Origin: Nemertoderma westbladi
Taxonomy: Eukaryota; Xenacoelomorpha; Nemertodermatida; Nemertodermatidae
Direction of reading: 5' to 3'
Length of the DNA stretch: 64,000 nucleotides
NCBI GenBank assembly: GCA_032718475.1
Contig: JAUCBJ010000533.1
Span: 1-64,000 of the forward strand
The notes beneath the pieces were generated by a model. That model saw nothing but the letters and a program-made list of their open reading frames with translations. It was not told the origin of the DNA and made no database searches. Both the position numbers and the translations under genes were made by a program. Below are positions 52,201-61,540 of the stretch, in pieces (positions within the stretch are counted from its first letter, which is position 1; every line of letters begins with the position of its first letter).

Positions 52201-53525
52201 TCAGTATCGTCCTAGAGAGAGAACAAAGCCAATTCTAAATCAGCATCGTCCTGGAGAGAACAAAGTCAATTCTAAATCAGCATCGTCCTAGAGAGAACAA
52301 AGTCAATTCTAAATCAGCATCGTCCTAGAGAGAGAACAAAGCCAATTCTAAATCAGAATCGGCCTAGAGAGAGAACAAAGCCAATTCTAAATCAGCATCG
52401 TCCTAGAGAGAGAACAAAGCCAATTCTAAATCAACACCGTCCTAGAGAGAGAACAAAGCCAATTCTAAATCAGTATCGTCCTAGAGAGAGAACAAAGCCA
52501 ATTCTAAATCAGCATCGTCCTGGAGAGAACAAAGTCAATTCTAAATCAGCATCGTCCTAGAGAGAACAAAGTCAATTCTAAATCAGCATCGTCCTAGAGA
52601 GAGAACAAAGCCAATTCTAAATCAGAATCGGCCTAGAGAGAGAACAAAGCCAATTCTAAATCAGCATCGCCCTAGAGAGAACAAAGCCAATTCTAAATAA
52701 GCATCGTCCTAGAGAGAGAACAAAGCCAATTCTAAATCAGCATCGTCCTAGAGAGAGAGAACAAAGCCAATTCTAAATCAGCATCGTCCCTGAGAGAGAA
52801 CAAAGCCAATTCCAAATCAGCATCGGCCTAGAGAGAGAACAAAGCCAATTCTAAATCAGCACCGTCCTAGAGAGAGAACAAAGCCAATTCTAAATCAGCA
52901 CCGTCCTAGAGAGAGAGAACAAAGCCAATTCTAAATAAGCATCGGCCTAGAGAGAGAACAAAGCCAATTCTAAATCAGCATCGTCCTAGAGAGAGAACAA
53001 AGCCAATTCTAAATAAGCATCGGCCTAGAGAGAGAACAAAGCCAATTCTAAATCAGAATCGTCCTAGAGAGAGAACAAAGCCAATTCTAAATAAGCATCA
53101 TCCTAGAGAGAGAGAACAAAGCCAATTCCAAATCAGCATCGGCCTAGAGAGAGAACAAAGCCAATTCTAAATAAGCACCGGCTTAGAGAGAGAACAAAGC
53201 CAATTCTAAATCAGCATCGTCCTAGAGAGAGAACAAAGCCAATTCTAAATAAGCATCGGCCTAGAGAGAGAACAAAGCCAATTCCAAATCAGCATCGGCC
53301 TAGAGAGAGAACAAAGCCAATTCTAAATCAGCACCGTCCTAGAGAGAGAACAAAGCCAATTCTAAATCAGCACCGTCCTAGAGAGAGAGAACAAAGCCAA
53401 TTCTAAATCAGAATCGTCCTAGAGAGAGAACAAAGCCAATTCCAAATAAGCACCGGCTTAGAGAGAGAACAAAGCCAATTCCAAATCAGCAACGTCCTAG
53501 AGAGAGAACAAAGCCAATTCTAAAT
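46274..53525. repeat. Higher-order blocks X2-Y3-X3-Y4
   Basis: X2 is about 46274-48001, Y3 48117-50536, X3 50537-52264 and Y4 52265 to about 53525, where it breaks at an irregular unit (AAATCGCATCG). X plus Y is 4,148 bp, the basic higher-order period. Between X2 and Y3 there are 115 extra bases (48002-48116) that repeat the first three monomers of Y. The spacing of CCTGG markers (47987, 48371, 52250, 52519) shows this insertion. Confidence 0.8.
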
Positions 53526-53984
53526 CGCATCGTCCTAGAGAGAGAACAAAGCCAATTCTAAATAAGCACCGGCTTAGAGAGAGAACAAAGCCAATTCCAA
53601 ATCAGCAACGTCCTAGAGAGAGAACAAAGCCAATTCTAAATCAGCATCGTCCCTGAGAGAGAACAAAGCCAATTCTAAATCAGCATCGGCCTAGAGAGAG
53701 AACAAAGCCAATTCTAAATCAGCATCGTCCTAGAGAGAACAAAGCCAATTCTAAATCAGAATCGTCCTAGAGAGAGAACAAAGCCAATTCTAAATCAGAA
53801 TCGTCCTAGAGAGAGAACAAAGCCAATTCTAAATCAGCATCGTCCTAGAGAGAGAACAAAGCCAATTCTAAATAAGCATCGGCCTAGAGAGAGAACAAAG
53901 CCAATTCTAAATCAGCATCGTCTTAGAGAGAGAACAAAGCCAATTCTAAATCAGAATCGTCCTAGAGAGAGAACAAAGCCAATT

Positions 53985-54545
53985 CTAAATAAGCACCGGC
54001 TTAGAGAGAGAGAACAAAGCCAATTCTAAATAAGCACCGGCTTAGAGAGAGAGAACAAAGCCAATTCTAAATAAGCACCGGCTTAGAGAGAGAGAACAAA
54101 GCCAATTCTAAATCAGCATCGGCCTAGAGAGAGAACAAAGCCAATTCTAAATCAGAATCGTCCTAGAGAGAGAACAAAGCCAATTCTAAATAAGCACCGG
54201 CTTAGAGAGAGAGAACAAAGCCAATTCTAAATAAGCACCGGCTTAGAGAGAGAACAAAGCCAATTCTAAATCAGCATCGGCCTAGAGAGAGAACAAAGCC
54301 AATTCTAAATCAGAATCGTCCTAGAGAGAGAACAAAGCCAATTCTAAATAAGCACCGGCTTAGAGAGAGAGAACAAAGCCAATTCTAAATAAGCACCGGC
54401 TTAGAGAGAGAGAACAAAGCCAATTCTAAATAAGCACCGGCTTAGAGAGAGAGAACAAAGCCAATTCTAAATCAGCATCGGCCTAGAGAGAGAACAAAGC
54501 CAATTCTAAATCAGAATCGTCCTAGAGAGAGAACAAAGCCAATTC
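53985..54545. repeat. 359-bp higher-order repeat, location 2
   Basis: Same nine-monomer series as at 37392, with starts at 53985 and 54344. It begins shortly after the broken end of block Y4. Confidence 0.8.
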
Positions 54546-55374
54546 TAAATCAGCATCGGCCTAGAGAGAGAACAAAGCCAATTCTAAATCAGAATCGTCC
54601 TAGAGAGAGAACAAAGCCAATTCTAAATAAGCACCGGCTTAGAGAGAGAACAAAGCCAATTCCAAATCAGCATCGGCCTAGAGAGAGAACAAAGCCAATT
54701 CTAAATCAGCAACGTCCTAGAGAGAGAACAAAGCCAATTCTAAATCAGAATCGTCCTAGAGAGAGAACAAAGCCAATTCTAAATAAGCACCGGCTTAGAG
54801 AGAGAACAAAGCCAATTCCAAATCAGCAACGTCCTAGAGAGAGAACAAAGCCAATTCTAAATCAGAATCGTCCTAGAGAGAGAACAAAGCCAATTCTAAA
54901 TAAGCAACGGCTTAGAGAGAGAACAAAGCCAATTCCAAATCAGCATCGGCCTAGAGAGAGAACAAAGCCAATTCTAAATCAGAATCGTCCTAGAGAGAGA
55001 ACAAAGCCAATTCTAAATAAGCACCGGCTTAGAGAGAGAGAACAAAGCCAATTCTAAATAAGCATCGTCCTAGAGAGAGAACAAAGCCAATTCCAAATCA
55101 GCAACGTCCTAGAGAGAGAACAAAGCCAATTCCAAATCAGCAACGTCCTAGAGAGAGAACAAAGCCAATTCTAAATCAGAATCGGCCTAGAGAGAGAACA
55201 AAGCCAATTCTAAATAAGCATCGTCCCAGAGAGAGAACAAAGCCAATTCTAAATAAGCACCGGCTTAGAGAGAGAACAAAGCCAATTCCAAATCAGCATC
55301 GGCCTAGAGAGAGAACAAAGCCAATTCTAAATAAGCACCGGCTTAGAGAGAGAACAAAGCCAATTCCAAATCAG

Positions 55375-57240
55375 CATCGTCCTAGAGAGAGAACAAAGCC
55401 AATTCTAAATCAACACCGTCCTAGAGAGAGAGAACAAAGCCAATTCTAAATAAGCATCATCCCAGAGAGAGAACAAAGCCAATTCCAAATCAGCATCGGC
55501 CTAGAGAGAGAACAAAGCCAATTCTAAATAAGCACCGGCTTAGAGAGAGAACAAAGCCAATTCCAAATCAGCATCGGCCTAGAGAGAGAACAAAGCCAAT
55601 TCTAAATCAGAATCGTCCTAGAGAGAGAACAAAGCCAATTCTAAATAAGCAACGGCTTAGAGAGAGAACAAAGCCAATTCCAAATCAGCATCGGCCTAGA
55701 GAGAGAACAAAGCCAATTCTAAATCAGAATCGTCCTAGAGAGAGAACAAAGCCAATTCTAAATAAGCACCGGCTTAGAGAGAGAACAAAGCCAATTCCAA
55801 ATCAGCAACGTCCTAGAGAGAGAACAAAGCCAATTCTAAATCAGAATCGTCCTAGAGAGAGAACAAAGCCAATTCTAAATCAACACCGTCCTAGAGAGAG
55901 AGAACAAAGCCAATTCTAAATAAGCATCGTCCCAGAGAGAGAACAAAGCCAATTCCAAATCAGCATCGGCCTAGAGAGAGAACAAAGCCAATTCTAAATA
56001 AGCACCGGCTTAGAGAGAGAACAAAGCCAATTCCAAATCAGCATCGGCCTAGAGAGAGAACAAAGCCAATTCTAAATCAGAATCGTCCTAGATAGAGAAC
56101 AAAGCCAATTCTAAATAAGCATCGTCCCAGAGAGAGAACAAAGCCAATTCCAAATCAGCATCGGCCTAGAGAGAGAACAAAGCCAATTCTAAATAAGCAC
56201 CGGCTTAGAGAGAGAACAAAGCCAATTCCAAATCAGCATCGGCCTAGAGAGAGAACAAAGCCAATTCTAAATCAGAATCGTCCTAGAGAGAGAACAAAGC
56301 CAATTCTAAATCAGCATCGTCCTAGAGAGAGAACAAAGCCAATTCTAAATCAGCATCGTCCTAGAGAGAGAACAAAGCTAATTCTAAATCAGCATCGTCC
56401 TAGAGAGAGAGAACAAAGCCAATTCTAAATCAACACCGTCCTAGAGAGAGAACAAAGCCAATTCTAAATCAGTATCGTCCTAGAGAGAGAACAAAGCCAA
56501 TTCTAAATCAGCATCGTCCTGGAGAGAACAAAGTCAATTCTAAATCAGCATCGTCCTAGAGAGAGAACAAAGCCAATTCTAAATAAGCATCGTCCTAGAG
56601 AGAGAACAAAGCCAATTCTAAATCAGCATCGTCCTAGAGAGAGAGAACAAAGCCAATTCTAAATCAGCATCGTCCCTGAGAGAGAACAAAGCCAATTCCA
56701 AATCAGCATCGGCCTAGAGAGAGAACAAAGCCAATTCTAAATCAGCACCGTCCTAGAGAGAGAACAAAGCCAATTCTAAATCAGCACCGTCCTAGAGAGA
56801 GAGAACAAAGCCAAGTCTAAATAAGAATCGGCCTAGAGAGAGAACAAAGCCAATTCTAAATCAGCATCGTCCTAGAGAGAGAACAAAGCCAATTCTAAAT
56901 AAGCATCGGCCTAGAGAGAGAACAAAGCCAATTCTAAATCAGAATCGTCCTAGAGAGAGAACAAAGCCAATTCTAAATAAGCATCGTCCTAGAGAGAGAG
57001 AACAAAGCCAATTCCAAATCAGCATCGGCCTAGAGAGAGAACAAAGCCAATTCTAAATCAGCATCGTCCTAGAGAGAGAACAAAGCCAATTCTAAATAAG
57101 CATCGGCCTAGAGAGAGAACAAAGCCAATTCCAAATCAGCATCGGCCTAGAGAGAGAACAAAGCCAATTCTAAATCAGCACCGTCCTAGAGAGAGAACAA
57201 AGCCAATTCTAAATCAGCACCGTCCTAGAGAGAGAACAAA
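55375..57240. repeat. Diverged X/Y-related block at the right edge of the higher-order domain
   Basis: Carries CAACACCG, AAGCATCATCCCAG, CTAGATAGAG, CAGTATCG, CCTGGAGAGAACAAAGTC (56518), GTCCCTGAG and paired CACCGTCC in the order seen in X and Y, but with many replaced units and with AAGCATCGTCCTAG as in the 33-36 kb copies. Confidence 0.65.
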
Positions 57241-58699
57241 GCCAATTCTAAATCAGCATCGTCCTAGAGAGAGAGAACAAAGCCAATTCTAAATCAGAAT
57301 CGTCCTAGAGAGAGAACAAAGCCAATTCTAAATCAGCATCGTCCTAGAGAGAGAGAACAAAGCCAATTCTAAATCAGCAACGGCTTAGAGAGAGAACAAA
57401 GCCAATTCTAAATCAGAATCGTCCTAGAGAGAGAACAAAGCCAATTCTAAATCAGAATCGTCCTAGAGAGAGAACAAAGCCAATTCTAAATCAGCATCGT
57501 CCTAGAGAGAGAGAACAAAGCCAATTCTAAATCAGCAACGGCTTAGAGAGAGAGAACAAAGCCAATTCTAAATCAGCATCGTCCCAGAGAGAGAACAAAG
57601 CCAATTCTAAATCAGCACCGTCCTAGAGAGAGAACAAAGCCAATTCTAATTCAGAATCGTCCTAGAGAGAGAACAAAGCCAATTCTAAATCAGAATCGTC
57701 CTAGAGAGAGAACAAAGCCAATTCTAAATCAGCATCGTCCTAGAGAGAGAACAAAGCCAATTCTAAATCAGAATCGTCCTAGAGAGAGAACAAAGCCAAT
57801 TCTAAATAAGCACCGGCTTAGAGAGAGAACAAAGCCAATTCTAAATCAGCATCGTCCTAGAGAGAGAACAAAGCCAATTCTAAATCAGAATCGTCCTAGA
57901 GAGAGAACAAAGCCAATTCTAAATAAGCACCGGCTTAGAGAGAGAGAACAAAGCCAATTCTAAATCAGCACCGTCCTAGAGAGAGAACAAAGCCAATTCT
58001 AAATCAGCACCGTCCTAGAGAGAGAACAAAGCCAATTCTAATTCAGAATCGTCCTAGAGAGAGAACAAAGCCAATTCTAAATCAGAATCGTCCTAGAGAG
58101 AGAACAAAGCCAATTCTAAATCAGCATCGTCCTAGAGAGAGAGAACAAAGCCAATTCTAAATCAGCAACGGCTTAGAGAGAGAACAAAGCCAATTCTAAA
58201 TCAGAATCGTCCTAGAGAGAGAACAAAGCCAATTCTAAATAAGCACCGGCTTAGAGAGAGAGAACAAAGCCAATTCTCAATCAGCATCGGCCTAGAGAGA
58301 GAACAAAGCCAATTCTAAATCAGCATCGTCCTAGAGAGAACAAAGCCAATTCTAAATCAGAATCGTCCTAGAGAGAGAGAACAAAGCCAATTCTAAATAA
58401 GCAACGGCTTAGAGAGAGAACAAAGCCAATTCTAAATCAGCATCGGCCTAGAGAGAGAACAAAGCCAATTCTAAATAAGCACCGGCTTAGAGAGAGAGAA
58501 CAAAGCCAATTCTAAATCAGCATCGTCCTAGAGAGAGAACAAAGCCAATTCTAAATCAGAATCGTCCTAGAGAGAGAACAAAGCCAATTCTAAATCAGCA
58601 TCGTCCTAGAGAGAGAACAAAGCCAATTCTAAATCAGAATCGTCCTAGAGAGAGAACAAAGCCAATTCTAAATCAGAATCGTCCTAGAGAGAACAAAGT

Positions 58700-58970
58700 C
58701 AATTCTAAATCAGCATCGTTCTAGAGAGAGAGAACAAAGCCAATTCCAAATCAGCAACGGTCTAGAGAGAGAGAGAGAACAAAGCCAATTCTAAATCAGC
58801 ATCGTTCTAGAGAGAGAGAACAAAGCCAATTCCAAATCAGCAACGGTCTAGAGAGAGAGAGAGAACAAAGCCAATTCTAAATCAGCATCGTTCTAGAGAG
58901 AGAGAACAAAGCCAATTCCAAATCAGCAACGGTCTAGAGAGAGAGAGAGAACAAAGCCAATTCTAAATCA
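58700..58970. repeat. 86-bp dimer, three copies, with the longest GA tracts
   Basis: A 41-bp unit with CATCGTTCTAG alternates with a 45-bp unit with CAACGGTCTAG and an extended GA tract. ATCGTTCTAG starts at 58715, 58801 and 58887 (86-bp period). Confidence 0.8.
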
Positions 58971-60361
58971 GCATCGTCCTAGAGAGAGAACAAAGCCAAT
59001 TCTAAATCAGCATCGTCCTAGAGAGAGAACAAAGCCAATTCTAAATCAGCATCGTCCCAGAGAGAGAACAAAGCCAATTCTAAATCAGCATCGTCCTAGA
59101 GAGAGAGAACAAAGCCAATTCTAAATCAGCAACGGCTTAGAGAGAGAACAAAGCCAATTCTAAATCAGAATCGTCCTAGAGAGAGAACAAAGCCAATTCT
59201 AAATAAGCACCGGCTTAGAGAGAGAGAACAAAGCCAATTCTCAATCAGCATCGGCCTAGAGAGAGAACAAAGCCAATTCTAAATCAGCATCGTCCTAGAG
59301 AGAACAAAGCCAATTCTAAATCAGAATCGTCCTAGAGAGAGAACAAAGCCAATTCTAAATCAGAATCGTCCTAGAGAGAGAACAAAGCCAATTCTAAATC
59401 AGCATCGTCCTTGAGAGAGAGAACAAAGCCAATTCTAAATCAGCATCGTCCTAGAGAGAGAGAACAAAGCCAATTCTAAATCAGCATCGTCCTAGAGAGA
59501 GAACAAAGCCAATTCTAAATAAGCACCGGCTTAGAGAGAGAACAAAGCCAATTCTAAATCAGAATCGTCCTAGAGAGAGAGAACAAAGCCAATTCTAAAT
59601 CAGAATCGTCCTAGAGAGAGAGAACAAAGCCAATTCTAAATCAGCATCGTCCTAGAGAGAGAACAAAGCCAATTCTAAATCAGAATCGTCCTAGAGAGAG
59701 AACAAAGCCAATTCTAAATAAGCACCGGCTTAGAGAGAGAGAACAAAGCCAATTCTAAATAAGCACCGGCTTAGAGAGAGAGAACAAAGCCAATTCTAAA
59801 TCAGAATCGTCCTAGAGAGAGAACAAAGCCAATTCTAAATAAGCACCGGCTTAGAGAGAGAGAACAAAGCCAATTCTAAATAAGCACCGGCTTAGAGAGA
59901 GAGAACAAAGCCAATTCTAAATAAGCACCGGCTTAGAGAGAGAGAACAAAGCCAATTCTAAATAAGCACCGGCTTAGAGAGAGAGAACAAAGCCAATTCT
60001 AAATCAGAATCGTCCTAGAGAGAGAACAAAGCCAATTCTAAATAAGCACCGGCTTAGAGAGAGAGAACAAAGCCAATTCTAAATAAGCACCGGCTTAGAG
60101 AGAGAGAACAAAGCCAATTCTAAATAAGCACCGGCTTAGAGAGAGAGAACAAAGCCAATTCTAAATCAGCATCGGCCTAGAGAGAGAACAAAGCCAATTC
60201 TAAATAAGCACCGGCTTAGAGAGAGAGAACAAAGCCAATTCTAAATAAGCACCGGCTTAGAGAGAGAGAACAAAGCCAATTCTAAATAAGCACCGGCTTA
60301 GAGAGAGAGAACAAAGCCAATTCTAAATCAGAATCGTCCTAGAGAGAGAACAAAGCCAATT

Positions 60362-61275
60362 CTAAATAAGCACCGGCTTAGAGAGAGAGAACAAAGCCAA
60401 TTCTAAATAAGCACCGGCTTAGAGAGAGAGAACAAAGCCAATTCTAAATAAGCACCGGCTTAGAGAGAGAGAACAAAGCCAATTCTAAATCAGCATCGGC
60501 CTAGAGAGAGAACAAAGCCAATTCTAAATCAGAATCGTCCTAGAGAGAGAACAAAGCCAATTCTAAATAAGCACCGGCTTAGAGAGAGAGAACAAAGCCA
60601 ATTCTAAATAAGCACCGGCTTAGAGAGAGAACAAAGCCAATTCTAAATCAGCATCGGCCTAGAGAGAGAACAAAGCCAATTCTAAATCAGAATCGTCCTA
60701 GAGAGAGAACAAAGCCAATTCTAAATAAGCACCGGCTTAGAGAGAGAGAACAAAGCCAATTCTAAATAAGCACCGGCTTAGAGAGAGAGAACAAAGCCAA
60801 TTCTAAATAAGCACCGGCTTAGAGAGAGAGAACAAAGCCAATTCTAAATCAGCATCGGCCTAGAGAGAGAACAAAGCCAATTCTAAATCAGAATCGTCCT
60901 AGAGAGAGAACAAAGCCAATTCTAAATAAGCACCGGCTTAGAGAGAGAGAACAAAGCCAATTCTAAATAAGCACCGGCTTAGAGAGAGAACAAAGCCAAT
61001 TCTAAATCAGCATCGGCCTAGAGAGAGAACAAAGCCAATTCTAAATCAGAATCGTCCTAGAGAGAGAACAGAGCCAATTCTAAATAAGCACCGGCTTAGA
61101 GAGAGAGAACAAAGCCAATTCTAAATAAGCACCGGCTTAGAGAGAGAGAACAAAGCCAATTCTAAATAAGCACCGGCTTAGAGAGAGAGAACAAAGCCAA
61201 TTCTAAATCAGCATCGGCCTAGAGAGAGAACAAAGCCAATTCTAAATCAGAATCGTCCTAGAGAGAGAACAAAGC
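60362..61275. repeat. 359-bp higher-order repeat, location 3 (about 2.5 copies)
   Basis: Starts at 60362, 60721 and 61080 with the same nine-monomer series as at 37.4 and 54.0 kb. Single substitutions such as ACAGAGCC near 61069 distinguish copies. Confidence 0.8.
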
Positions 61276-61279
61276 CAAT

Positions 61280-61540
61280 TCTAAATCAGCATCGGCCTAG
61301 AGAGAGAACAAAGCCAATTCTAAATCAGCAAAGGTCTAGAGAGAGAGAGAACGAAGACAATTCTAAATCAGAATCGTCCTAGAGAGAGAACAAAGCCAAT
61401 TCTAAATCAGAATCGTCCTAGAGAGAGAACAAAGCCAATTCTAAATCAGCATCGGCCTAGAGAGAGAACAAAGCCAATTCTAAATCAGCAAAGGTCTAGA
61501 GAGAGAGAGAACGAAGACAATTCTAAATCAGAATCGGCCT
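61280..61540. repeat. 160-bp duplication with the rare AAAGGTCTAG / ACGAAGACAA variant
   Basis: CAGCAAAGGTCTAG followed by a long GA tract and ACGAAGACAATT occurs twice, in the lines at 61321 and 61481, 160 bp apart. Confidence 0.7.
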
